Below, one piece after another: positions 1 through 12,000 of a stretch of DNA of 64,000 nt (position 1 is its first letter; every line of letters starts with the position of its first letter). The notes under the pieces were generated by a model, which ran no database searches, was not told the DNA's origin, and was given only the letters and a program-made list of their open reading frames with translations. The stretch is from Parapristionchus giblindavisi (lineage: Eukaryota; Nematoda; Chromadorea; Rhabditida; Diplogasteridae), in contig CALSFV010000206.1 in assembly GCA_943737045.1 (NCBI GenBank), positions 124,001-188,000 on the forward strand. Direction: 5' to 3'. Position numbers and translations under genes: made by a program.

Positions 1-600
1 AATATTTGCTAATGTACTAATACTATAAAATTTTGGTTCAACGTGGAATGTGATCACTCTCAACAATCTGACAGAGTACATCATTCATGAATCTCTTGAA
101 AATTGGAAAGGTTAGTGAGAGAATTGATGCCATCTTCATCATTTTATTACTACGAAAAAAACAGGCCGAAACAAAACAAAATTGTGTAACTTAATGATCT
201 GTATTTGTATGCTCTGACCCAAATTGAACTTTGATGTTCAAAAGTTCGAATCCTCCAACATAACCACATCCAGGTTGGTAGCTGTGGCGTATATAGTAAA
301 ATATAATCAAAGTTAAATAATACTATTATAATCCGCGCCACAGCTTCAGCATGATTCAATAATGAATTCAATCTAAAAGATGTCGCTAAATTAATTAGAA
401 ATGATAGATACATCGTTTGTAATATATATTTACATGGGAGAAGATCTATCTCAAATTTAGGCTTCATTGGGCTGAGATGTTATTCATGTTTATGATAGTT
501 GTTCTTTTCATTGCGAGAGATGAAATAAGCGATATAAAAAACATATGGTTTGGTTGTTGAAGGTATTCAATTATTAATATTTTAGGACTAGGTAGGAAGT
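1..600. other. No gene recognised
   Basis: AT-rich sequence with no exon-like stretch, domain or repeat that I can support. Short open stretches on both strands have no coding character. Confidence 0.5.
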
Positions 601-2960
601 GGATGAGGAGAATTGATTTGAATGAAAACTCTCAAAGGGAAAGGAGAAGAATGCAGAAGAGACGACACCTAAATTGATTAATCAATAACTTGCATAGAAA
701 GAAGAAGGAGAACAGTTCAAATCTCATGCTCATATTGGGAATAGCGTACTGATGCCAGAGAGAGGTTGAGATGGAGAATCGAAAAAAAGATGGGAGATCC
801 TAGCATTTGAGGATGGCATGGAAAGGTTTTTGCTAGAAAGAGACATTGTGTGATAAGAAGAGAGGCCAGAGATATAGTATGTGTGCGTAGAGGAGAGAGA
901 ATAATAGCGGGAGAGAGGACATTCCTATAGATAAATTACTGATGCCATTCAAGTGCCCTACCATATGGTTCAAGAGAGGCATACTTTAGCCTAATGATGA
1001 GATTATTCAAATATCTTGGATGTCGTGAAAGAGAGAGAGATGTCATAGTGCGTGTACAGGGAGAAAAGAGCAAAGAACCTAAGTGAGAAAGTATCGTTAT
1101 GTTTTAATTACATCTACTATTCCAATAACGCGTGCTTTGTTGCAAGAGATAGCTAGAGAAATGAAGAAATTGCTAGAGAAGTTGTGTAAAGAGAAAGCGA
1201 TAGAGATATAAAGAGAGATCAGAGAAGCTGAGTAACTGTGAGAGTGAGCAAAATGATAAGAGACCAGATAAATAGCGTAAGGAAGGAGATACAGTACCGT
1301 CTATTTATCATCGGTCATAGGTCATGTGTGATAGGGTGTCTTGTAGCCCCCGGTTAGTTTATCGTTTCAATAGGTCACCATATGTTATCTATTGGGGTTT
1401 ATCATTTGATCTTAACATCCTGATTGTTTATTATGCAATCTTATTTAAATGCAACTATTATCCAAATATCTTCCTTTGTTGCAAACGATTGAGCGAGAGA
1501 GATGAATAGAGTAAAAGAGAAAGAGCAACAGAAAATGATGAGAGTCCCGGGAAGCAGAGTAAAAGAGAGAGAGCGAGAGAGATGAAGAGAGTTCAGAGAA
1601 GTAGAGTATTATAGGAGAGAGTGTGCTAAATAAAGAGAGACTATAAAGATCATATAAAATGAAGAGAGAGCATAGAAATAGAGTACTATAGGAGAGAGTG
1701 TGTAAAATGAGGATAGAGTACAACCTATTTATGACCATATGGTGTGGCAAGAGATACAGGGCTAGAGAGATGTTCCATTCAAATAGCTGGCAGATATTGC
1801 AAAACAGAAAGTGCAGAGAAAAGAGAAAGTGTGTGAGAAAATGAGAGAATGGAGAGAAAGAGAGAGTGTGAAAAAGTTGAGAGCACAGAACAAGAGAGAG
1901 TATGTAAAATATGGAGAGGTTGGACAAGCAGAGAACGAGAGTGTGTGCGATAAAATGAAAGAGTACAGAGCAAGCTAAACAGTAGAAAAGATACTGTAAC
2001 TCTGGTCAAGTATTGTATGCTCGATATTAGTTCTTTTTATCTATTCAAATCGGCATCTGATTCTAGATGTGTTTGGTTGCTAAAGATAAATGAGAGAGGT
2101 AACGGCCTCTGCATGACCATATGGTGTGGAGCCTTCGCTCCGCTCGTCAGAGTATGTACCATAGAGAGAGAGACGGTCAAATGGCCTAACCTTCAGATAT
2201 TGCGAAATAGCAGAAGAGGGAGAGAATAGAGTATGCAAAAATGATAGAGCACAGGGAAAGAGAGAGAGTGTGTGCAAAATGAGAGAGGTTAGAGACAGAG
2301 ACAAAGTATGTAAAATGAGAGAGAGAGTACAGAAAGAGGTTAGAGAAAGAGAGATAGCGTGAGAAAATGAGAGAGGACAGTGGAGGAGAAAGAGTAGAAA
2401 GGATACTGTAACAGACAAAGGGAGAGAGTGTGAAAAAATGAGAGAGTGTAGTGATAGAAAGAGTATACAATATGAAAGAGTACCGAAAAGTGAGAGAGTG
2501 TGAGAAATTGAGAGAGATTGAGAGAGATAAAGAGAACTAGAAAGAGTATGAGAGAATGAGAGATGTTAAAGATGCAGAGAAAGGGAGAGAGAGTATGGAG
2601 TAGTTGTAGAGTAGAGGGGTGCAGCGAAAGTGAAAGTGAGTATGGAAGATTGAGAGAGGTTAGAGAAAGAGAAAGAGTATACAATATGAAAGAGTACCGA
2701 AAAGTGAGAGAGTATGTAAAAGATGGAGAGGTTAGAAATGCAGAAGATGAGAGAGAGCATGAAAAATCTAGAGGATAGAGATACAGAGAGGGAGAGGGAG
2801 TATGTAAAAATGGAGAGGTTAGAGATACAGAGAGGGAGAGAGAGTATGAGATATTGGGAGAGGTTAGAGATGCAGAGAAAGGGAGAGAGTATGAAAAAGG
2901 TGGAAGTGGTAGAGATGCAGAGAACGAGAGAGAGTATGGGAAATTGAGAGACGTAAGAGA
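600..2960. repeat. Purine-rich GA tract with loose tandem units
   Basis: The plus strand is dominated by GAGAGA runs, with recurring phrases such as GAGAGAGTATG, AAATGAGAGAGG and AGAGATGCAGAGA. Units are irregular, mostly about 40-60 bases, and best ordered from about 2200 to 2950. The strong strand asymmetry makes long spurious Leu/Ser/Phe/His-rich reading frames on the minus strand, which I do not call as genes. Such a tract could form triplex DNA, but that is inference. Confidence 0.8.
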
Positions 2961-3207
2961 TGTATATGTGATATAATTAGGCTCCGCCCCAAATCAGTCA
3001 TTTCATATTTGTTCTTGTGTCGCGTGTGGTCGTGTGTTCCATTGCTCTGTATGTGTGTCTGTTTATTGATTATCGCTTGCCTTTTACTAATCGATTCTGG
3101 TGATCTTATCATTTGATCTATAAGATATCACTTGATCTTATCACTCTGATCGATTAAAAGGCTAATCACTTTATCATACAGTTGTTTTTTGTTAATCCTA
3201 TTGTTTG

Positions 3208-3645
3208 TGTGCAGTGGAGATTACTATTACCGCACTAGGGATGCCACCAGCTGTTAGACTCCCTCCTCCCTCTCACTACCTCTCCCTCTCTTGCTCTCCT
3301 GCCCCTGCCTCTCCTTAGGGCTCCTCCCTCTCCCTATCATGTACTTGTTGAATAACTTACTCTCCCTCCCTCTAGGCTTATGTTTTTGCCTCTCCCTATG
3401 CTGTCACAAGTAATTAACTGATATGATTAATGAGGCTGTCAATAAGCGTTATTAATTAACTTCTCCCTCTCCCTATCCTGTCACTTTCCCTCTCCCTACC
3501 CTGTCACTTTCCCTCCCCCTACCCTGTCACTTTTTGATTGATGATCTGTCAAAAATGATTAATGACCTGGCGGCATCCTTTGATCTTTGGCGGCATCCCT
3601 TTGATCTCGTAGTGCGGTAAAAGTAGTTGCCATTGCACACTATAC
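3208..3645. mobile_element. MITE with CTCCCTCTCCC-rich interior
   Basis: Imperfect terminal inverted repeats of about 30 bases: GTGCAGTGGAGATTACTATT at the left and the complement of GTGCAATGGCAACTACTTTT at the right, both followed by ACCGCACTA. The interior has repeated pyrimidine blocks (CTCCCTCTCCC, CCCTGTCACTTT) and GATCTTTG motifs. No coding capacity. Confidence 0.6.
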
Positions 3646-3986
3646 TACTGCGAGATAAAAGATCAAAGATCACATTTGGATTCAAATTTTTTGGCTGAAG
3701 TGTATCCCACCCCTAGGCACTCTATCTGTGAAGTTTGAGCGCATAGAAACGATTTTAACCAACTGTGCCACTTTGCTTGCCGTCTTAGCGAGAACGCCTT
3801 TTAAACGTCATCTAATTGTTTTCCCTGATCTTCCGAATAAACTAGGGATTGCTGTCCCAAATTAGTAATCCCCGCCCCTTCTTCCCGGTCGACCTGATCT
3901 TTGATCTCTCCCTCCCTGCTCACTCAGGGATCCAATACGATATAACACGGATCTCCTGTAAAAACGTAGGAATATGAGACCTTTTT

Positions 3987-5909
3987 CCGACAGTTTTTAA
4001 AATTTTCTCACCGATTTGGATGAGATTTATATGATTGACCGTAATGACGTAAAGGAGAAGGCCTAGGCACTTGGTTTCGCCAAATTTGCATTTTTATCGA
4101 TTTTTTGATCTTCCACTTCGGGTAGCCATATCTCACTCAATTTTTGGCCTACAGAATGAATTTTTTTTCCAATCGACTCGGAATGAACTGTTCTAGAAGT
4201 TACTCAACAAAGGATATGTGTAAAAACGCCATCTTCTACCTGTTTCTTCGAAAAACTGATTTTTTGAGTACATTATGCTAATTTTCTCAAATTTTTTCCA
4301 CAAAGGATACGATTTTTATTCGCGATTCTGATTCTCCATCCTCGAATTGAGGTTCGTACATACTTCAGCCGTCATAATTCGCGGCACCCGATACCGTTTC
4401 TCAGAGGGGAACCGGACTTAGCGTTATTTTCTTTAAACACAATTCTTATCCCATCTCTGTTCATTTTTTATGCAAATTTGCAATCAATGTATACCAATCG
4501 AAAGCGCTCGACGAGCTCTACAAAAATGACGTAGTATTACAAGTCATGAAATTTGACCGTATTCAAGATATTTTAGAAAATCCGTTTTTCACTAGCAATT
4601 GTTGTGCAATGTAATCGATTCACAACGAAACGATGCTCTTTGCTTACACTGCTCGTATTATAAGACTAAGATGAGAATATTTAAGGGAAAGGTGAAGAAC
4701 ATGGATACTCACGAGCAGATGTTCGTCGTCCTCACCACTGTGAAACTGCTTCGAGGAGTATCGGTGCATATGAGAACCGTGAAGACCGAGGAACTACCGA
4801 AGTCGACGATCAAGGGCATCTCGAAGCTTGGCCATTTCGAATTCAAGGACGACACCATCTCTGCGTGGACATTCAGAGGCATCGGAAAGGGAATGACAGT
4901 GACGGGACAGAAAGGAATCACTAATACCATCACTTTCCACAGTCATGGAGGCAAGTTGATTCGGAGGATGAAGGGATTCAGATCGAGGAGGAGGTCGAGA
5001 TAGAAGAGGATGATGGAGAGAGAACTGCTGAGGCAACCTATGATTTCCTTCACAGTGATCTCAAATAGTATTTCGATGATTTCGATATTTTTTCGATCAT
5101 TCCGATTCCGATATCGGAAATATATAATAGATGAATAATTTCAGAATTTGTATTTTCCAATGATTCCTTGAATATCTAACAAGATAAACATAAATATGTT
5201 TGATCTTTTATGTGTCGTCCTTTACTGTAACAATATTAACAAATAGTACAAGCTAAACACATTGGTGGAAGCAAAGAGCACCGTTTCGTTGTGAATCGAT
5301 TACATTGCACAACAATTGCTAGTGAAAAACGGAATTTCTAAAATATCTTGAATACGGTCAAATTTCATGACTTGTAATACTAAGTCATTTTTGTAGAACT
5401 CGTCGAGAGCTTTCGATTGGTATACATTGATTGCAAATTTGCATAAAAAATTAACAGAGATGGGATAAGAATTGTTTTTATGAAAATAACGCTAAGTCCG
5501 GTTCCCCTCTGAGAAACGGTATCGGGTGCCGCGAATTATGACGGCTGAAGTATGTACGAACCTCAATTCGAGGATGGAGAATCAGAATCGCGAATAAAAA
5601 TCGTATCCTTTGTGGAAAAAATTTGAGAAAATTAGCATATTATAATCAAAAAATCAGTTTTTCGAAGAAAACAGTTAGAAGATGGCGTTTTTACACGTAT
5701 CCTTTGTTGAGTAACTTCTAGAACAGTTCATTCCGAGTCGATTGGGAAAAAAATGTCTTTCTGTAGGCCAAAAATTGAGTGAGATATGGCTGTCCGAAGT
5801 GGAAGAAAAATTTGGCGAAACCAAGTGCCTAGGCCTTCTCCTTTACGTCATTACGGTCAATCATATAAATCTCATCCGAATCGGTGAGAAAAATTTAAAA
5901 ACTGTCGGT
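3987..5909. mobile_element. Large foldback element with protein-coding cargo
   Basis: Two arms of about 630 bases, 3987-4630 and 5283-5909, are near-perfect reverse complements; for example CCGATTTGGATGAG on the left answers CTCATCCGAATCGG on the right. The 650-base centre holds a coding-like sequence described separately. No transposase was found, so it would depend on enzymes encoded elsewhere. Parts of the arms (near 4310-4350) resemble the outer arms of the 50.3-56.4 kb nest, suggesting one broad foldback family. Confidence 0.8.
4672..5068 (+). pseudogene. Frameshifted coding cargo inside a foldback element
   Basis: An ATG at 4672 opens a reading frame that starts MRIFKGKVKNMDTHEQM and runs through a lysine- and threonine-rich stretch (KGISKLGHFEF, GKGMTVTGQKGITN). 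Around 4900-4943 the coding character shifts to another frame, which continues SWRQVDSEDEGIQIEEEVEI and ends with a TAG at 5066. The acidic tail (EEEVEIEEDDGE) is the kind expected in a real protein, whereas the first frame turns into an arginine-rich tail, so I infer a frameshift. The segment is clearly richer in G and C than its arms and has no intron, which would fit capture of a spliced message or of an intronless exon. I do not recognise the family and claim no function. Confidence 0.45.
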
Positions 5910-6084
5910 TAGCTTCTTTCATTCTTACACGAGATCCGTGATAAATTGGATTAGCGGCTGCTCCACCGCACAAGAGGCTCCTCCCCTCTTCACTCTTCCT
6001 GACTGTAGCAGAAGGCGTGATCAATTGATCTCTCACCTCCCCCCCCCCATCCCCATCCACCTCTCTTTAAATAATTTTATTCTT

Positions 6085-6165
6085 TCACATATTTTTTCTT
6101 GCACTCAAACACTTTGTACTTGTTTAAACACCCTTGCGGTGTACGATAAATAAATAAATTTTCTA
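6085..6165 (+). repeat. LINE-like 3' tail, CACCCTTGCGGTG hairpin plus (AAAT)n
   Basis: The sequence ACTTTGTACTTGTTTAAACA is followed by CACCCTTGCGGTGTACGATA and AAATAAATAAAT. The same end occurs in the other orientation at 63205-63295, and weaker versions at 13950-14000 and 31095-31190. A short hairpin followed by a tetranucleotide array is typical of CR1-like non-LTR 3' ends; the assignment is inference. Confidence 0.5.
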
Positions 6166-6185
6166 TTATGAGTAGATCAAATAAT

Positions 6186-7808
6186 GTATAACACGCGTGT
6201 CGCGTAAGGTTCGAACAAACGGTGGCACATTGAAAAAGTCGAAAATGAGCAGAAGTCATTTTTCGGTAGTCCATATGGTCCCTAACAAGATAGCAAGAGC
6301 TTTTGTGCATATCTTCATTTTTGACGTCAAGAGACATCGTCAAACTTTTTGGAGGCCGAAATTTGCCAACTTTGGAGCTCTGTAGCTGTTCGGGGATTGG
6401 TTTTCGTATCGAGTCGTCAAAAGAAGAATTTACTAGAACGTCCAGGAGAATGCACCTGCATCATTGGCCGATCGACAATTTAATTAGTATTTTTGTAAAT
6501 CGATTTTGTTAAATGGGTTTTAACAAAAATCGAAGCCGAAGGTTTTCAATAGCTCGATCGACTCATCTTGTCGAGAGCAATTCAACGGCATACTGACCGT
6601 TTTTGTATGAGGTTGTGCTCGGAAGATATGAGCATTTCAAGATTTTCATTGCGTGCGATCACACGAGAGAAGAGTGACGCAGTGATCTACTCACTCTTCT
6701 GCCTCGTATGAACAATTCTCCCAGTCTCATTAGTTTTACTGTTGTTCTAGTACATCTCTTAGCTATTTTTGATAACTTGTGAATATTCATTTCCATAATT
6801 CTGTTCATAAATCATAGCCAATCAATGAATATTAATATCTTTGAAGGCAAATTACAATACGACAACAAAGAGGCTTCAAATTCATAGGAATATTTCATCA
6901 CACTCTTCCTCGACCACTATCCTAAAACATTCATCTTCGTGTTGTCCAAAAATTTTCACGTCCTCATTCTCTTCATTCTTTCCCTCCTCCCTCATCGTCC
7001 AGCTAAGAGTCCCCCGACTCATCCCCAACTCTTCTCTTCCACGTCCTGTTAAAGTTTACTAAAACTGATAAATTAAGGTGTATTCTCTTTTCTGGTTTCC
7101 ATAATCACAAACATTTCAATTTGCCTTGTAAATTCATTATTAGTTCTTTCAATTTCAACAAAAGAAAAACCAGCAAAAGATCACTGCGGCAAGGAGGATC
7201 GAACCCCTGACCGTCAAAACTAAGCGCCGAGATCTTATCCACTACACTACAGAGAGATATTTGGAAGGTTGATAGAAGAGCGTATCAACCAATCAGGATG
7301 GCTTGTGTTGGAAACAACACGGATTTCACCATCAAAAAAATCTTGAAATGATCATATCTTCCGAGCACAACCTCATACAAAAACGTTCAGTATACCATTG
7401 AATTCCTCTCGACAAGATGAGTCGAGCGAGCTATTGAAAACCTTCGGCTTCGATTTTTGTTAAAAACCATTTAACAAAATCGATTTACAAAAATACTAAT
7501 TAAATTGTCGATCGGCCAATGATGCAGGTGCATTCTCCTGGACGTTCTAGTAAATTCTTCTGTTAACGACTCGATACGAAAACCACTCCCCGAAGAGCTA
7601 CAGAGCTCCAAAGTTGGCAAATTTCGGACTCCAAAAAGTTTGACGACGTCTCTCGACGTCAAAAATGAAGATATACAAAAACGCTCGGGGCTACCTCTTA
7701 GTTACGATATATACTACCAAAAAATGCATTAATATGTGGGGGTCAGAAAATGTGCCAACCACCCACGGATTTTACTCGATTCTTCAGTGACACGCGTGAT
7801 AAATGGCG
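6186..7808. mobile_element. Foldback element with a SINE in its loop
   Basis: Arms of about 460 bases, 6186-6646 and 7333-7808, are reverse complements: for example ATATCTTCATTTTTGACGTC at 6310 answers GACGTCAAAAATGAAGATAT near 7655. The outer thirds are more diverged than the inner parts. The 690-base centre contains the tRNA-like SINE listed separately. Short reading frames that appear in both arms are mirror images of each other, not genes. Confidence 0.8.
7083..7262 (-). mobile_element. tRNA-derived SINE-like element
   Basis: On the minus strand a tRNA-like head carries an A-box-like TAGTGTAGTGGATAAG and a B-box-like GGGTTCGATCC, then a body with TTTTGCTGGTTTTTC and a tail GTGATTATGGAAACCAGAAA. 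Head, body and tail match the element at 62275-62418. I found no good acceptor-stem pairing, so it is not called as a functional tRNA. Confidence 0.55.
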
Positions 7809-8108
7809 TATCATTTTACTAGTGTTCACATTGCACTGTGTAAGCGATGAAAAAATCGATGAAATCTTTAATAGTTATGAATTTTAAAACGAGAACAAAA
7901 CTATCAAGATCATATAATTAAGTTATAAGAGAGTGTGTGAGGGAATTGACTTTCTGACAGGGGGAGGTATCGAAAAAATAATTTTTTCTGTTTGATGTGA
8001 AATAAAATAGTGCACTACCATGCGACCTCAGCAACACATATGAGAAAGTTTGATTTTGCGTCTGAAAGTTTTGCTGTTGGACTCTTCGAAGCAGATTAGT
8101 GGGGAATT

Positions 8109-8262
8109 ACACACAGAGAAAAGAAGTGTAAACAGCACATAAGACTTATGAAGTGTTATACATACTTAAAACCTTTTTGTTACTTTTAACAGATAAAAAG
8201 TGATTAATATAACACTTCACAGGTCTTATGTGCTGTGGGTTACACATCTTTTCTATGTGTGG
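8109..8262. mobile_element. Small MITE (about 150 bp)
   Basis: CACACAGAGAAAAGAAGTGT on the left answers ACACATCTTTTCTATGTGTG on the right, and CAGCACATAAGACTTATGAAG answers the complement of CACAGGTCTTATGTGCTG. The element is a hairpin with an AT-rich loop and no coding potential. Confidence 0.65.
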
Positions 8263-8454
8263 TGACCTCTCATCCTCAATCTGAAAGAGATTGCGATGAA
8301 GTACCTGAACCCATGGACCACGCGCAAATTCGGAAAAAAAACAATTGCGCGTCCATCAAAGATTACGCTCCAAATCACAAAGCGGAGATTGTGCAGGCCT
8401 AGCTCAATACACGCCGTGCCTCATTCATCCGGGGGGGGGGGGGCGTCCGTTAAC

Positions 8455-8600
8455 CCCGGGTAATGAGTCGACTGAAAAAATAAATTAGTTCGCGATTCCT
8501 GACTTTTACCGTCATACTGATAATAATGATACAACTTTTATTGTCAAAGGCCATCTCCCAACCGATTTATGATCCGTTGCGACCACCTTCATCCCGTCCT
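8455..8600 (+). repeat. Relic of the foldback family seen at 50.4-52.6 kb
   Basis: GTCGACTGAAAAAA, AGTTCGCGATTCCTGAC, TGATAATAATG(A)TACAAC and CCAACCGATTTATG occur here in the same order as in the right arm of the 50357-52573 foldback (about 51650-51770). Only this one arm piece remains. Confidence 0.55.
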
Positions 8601-9087
8601 TTGATTCGTCCATGTGCTGTACCAATCTGAACCACCTCGGCTTTTCTGGGTGGTCAGTTCCCGGGAGCAAGGCATGCGCTCGTCCACACGCCAATCTAGA
8701 GTTGCTCAAGAATTCTCATCTCCATTAATGGGACAAATTGAGCTATTTACTCAACACATGCGATAAGGGGGATTGATAATTTTGATGCACTCTGTACACC
8801 ACACTGTAATTGACATGTGGAATCTTTAGAAGCGAAAAAAGTTGATTAGCCTTTATCACAATTGGAAAAAGGAACAATAAGATAAGATTGTCCTGGGTGA
8901 CTCTTTAATATCTCATATATATAAATATATAAATATAAAATAATGCATATGCGAAGGAAATCCATCTATCCCTCTTTTGCCCTTATACATAGAATGATAC
9001 ACTCTCCTACTCATTATATTTGATGGAATAAATAAATAAATAAATCTCCTTCTGTTGTCTGTGGATATTCTATACTTGTTTAGTTAT
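8600..9087. other. 3' flank of gene 1, conserved among paralogues
   Basis: The stretch GTTGATTAGCCTTTATCACA with a following AAAGGAACAA(T)AAG recurs downstream of the second family gene (about 20000-20045) and in a weaker form after the third (about 41998-42045). Whole genes with flanks were therefore duplicated. A short ATAAATAAATAAATAAA run lies at about 9028. Confidence 0.5.
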
Positions 9088-12000
9088 TTAATACGGGACG
9101 GAAGTGGGGGCAACGGCGGGTATAGATGCTTTAGGCCATATATAAAATAGGATTCCCTCATCCTTCCATGCTGTAGCAGGGTTTACGTTTCCAGTGGCGT
9201 ACAAGTTATCTACAAATTGATATTTAAATAATATTTTTTTAAATAATACAAAATACCCTTTTTCGTTCCTGAATTAGAGTAATATTTGACAGGAACTGTA
9301 GCTCCGCAATAAGGTCCACTCATTACATAGCCCATCGGAATTCCATTCTAAAAATGGATGATTTAGGGTTGCTACTCTAGAACAAAGGACCAGAACGCGG
9401 AACCAATCCAAAATATGGCGGTAAAATATCGTACATGTAATAATAATTGTATAATGAGCGGTGTGAATGGATCTGAACCGATCAGGCAGATCAAACGGGA
9501 TTTTGAGCGATTCGGCTATTTTCGTTATTTTTCTTTCATTTCATTGTTTTTCTTTCCATCGAATCTACTATATTAGGCTGGCATAGTGTTTTTTTTGTTG
9601 ATTTAACATTTGCAAGAGTGAAAACAAACATTTTTAAGGGTTTCATTAAAACTCACCTCAAACGAATCTGAAGTTGAGTACGCCCCATTTATTAATTGCA
9701 TGCTCAATTCACGCAATTCGCCAGCTTCTGTAATTATAATATTATCCTCCTTTTCAGATTTGTTTTGCAAACTCACTCTCCGGACACATTTCTTTTGCTT
9801 CCTGAAGGATATCATCGTTGGGAGGAAGAACGCGTCCGATTTCATCTAATGAATTTAATACACTAATGTTGTATACATAACAACCGAGAATGTGGATATT
9901 CAAATTGGTAAATTAGGTGTACACTTGGTCAGACTAATGACTGAGGAGCGGAGACATCTCTTGTAGTGAATAATATTCGACTCCCTCCTTGCGCAATTAA
10001 CGGTTAACGGTTTTGGTTTTTGGTTATTTTTGGTTAATTTTCTAATATTCATGAGTGTTATATTCATGATTAATATAATAATAGTACGGTGCGGTCTTAC
10101 GTATTCCTATGGTTTGATTGAATCCCAATTGGAAAAGACTTGAACGACATGCATCAGTTGAGCAATATCCATGAATTCCACAACCAGGATGATAATATGA
10201 ATTCCATGATACCATTGGGGTAGTTATGATGGCTTCTGGTGCATCTAAAGTGATAGAAAAGTGTTCTACGTTAAATGAAAGTGATTAATCTTTACTTGAA
10301 GTTCTATGCCCTATGCAATATTTCACCACAGTGTATTCTACTCGCGAAATAGTTTTTGTTAATGTAATGGCTAGAAAATGCCAGCCGACACTTCTGCCCA
10401 ACTTACAAGGCGCAGCTGATTGCGTCGCCTATTTATATGGGTATTACAAATAGGGAGAAAAGGGATTTGGCACATTTTGGAAGCCATTGTTGCGTAAATT
10501 CTTTGCCTTACCTACACAAATAATGTAAATGACGCAGCCATCATAAAGCATCTCGCCGTTCATAGACATTGATCCGTTCCGATAGCATGTGAGGACTTCG
10601 GAGGTGGACTTAAAGTTCTCTTCGCAAAATTCTGCTTGAACGTGCTGGCCGGGCGAGCAAGAGTGATCACCGGGTTGAATCCAGAAATACATCGATTTGT
10701 AGACAACTCTGCAGTCTGTAAACAGGGCTAAATTTAGACCTTAAAGGGAGAGTGACCTCTCTCAATGGCCTCTTCATTATGCACACTGTTTCTCTGCTAT
10801 CTAACAACGAGATAGCATTGCGTCGAAGAGACCATTGCGAAAGGTTACACTCCCTTTAAGAGATTGAAATGGTAAATATTTTAAGCTTACCATACTTGTC
10901 CTCTATCGCACATGCAACCTGAGAAATTGTTATCTTTTCATCTTTTATATTTCAAAAATATGGGAAATTCAAATAAAAAGAACGAATATTCATACCTTGA
11001 AATCGTGAATGACTTCGTAGTTGTTGCTACCAGTATAAACAGACCATCTAAAAATATCGAAGATCTTAAATGTAAAGGTGAAAAATTTATTTTTTGAAAA
11101 AACATGATAATTTCAAAGATAATGCTTTTAAGAATTTATCGTTAGTACACACGGCGAATTTTCGTCTCATTGTCAGAAGGGTCGATTCGCCACTTCTAGT
11201 GTTACTCACTCACATATGAGAAACGCGTTGTTGCTAGCCGTTACTTGAAAGCAATTTCGCTTGCGAGATACAAGTTATCTCATATTTGAGAGACTTGAAG
11301 AGGGGAATCGACTCGTCTGACAATGACTTCTGACAATGACAATGTCAATGACAATGATATGACTTCTGACATGTGAGACAATTCGCTGTGAGTGTACTTT
11401 CTTATAAAACCCACTGATTATTTAAGCAATATAAGGTGTCACTGAGTAATATTGAATCAGGAAATTTCTGAAAAAAATGAGCATTAATTTTAAATATTAA
11501 CATTTTTTTGTATATTATATTTGAGCTTGGAAAATACGAATTTAGTATTTTAGAAAATATACGGCGGTCCATCACTTCTGTTAATTGTAAACAATAAATA
11601 CACACTTTAAAATTATTTCGTTCAATTTGAAAAATCTTATCTTGTCTTATTCTTCGTGTTCCCTAGTACACAGATATGACATACCATGACGATGGTTTGA
11701 TTCTTAGGACAACCATCATATGTGTATCCACCAGTATATGTATATCCATTGTTAACTTCATCAGGTCGTAATTGCACAAGTGGAGGACATCCGATCTCGC
11801 CTGATCAAGGAATTTTTGAGCTAATATATACATCATATGCCCCTCAGCCCAGAATTTGATTACGCCCTTTTTCGATAAAATCAACTTTTGGTTTAGTCAT
11901 TATGCGTTTGAAGCTGAGTCAAGAGGCGAGAGAGTGTGGAGGGGGGGGGGGTGAGGAAGGGTAGACTATGGTATTTCAAAACTAGAAGTGTACTGGGACC

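Noticed and set aside
1445..3112. Overlapping minus-strand open frames rich in Leu, Ser, His and Phe
   Set aside because: They are the complement of the GA-rich tract; composition and overlap in several frames show low-complexity artefacts.
7187..7262. tRNA gene
   Set aside because: Only the A-box and B-box regions are convincing; the acceptor stem does not pair and the sequence is shared with a SINE body elsewhere.
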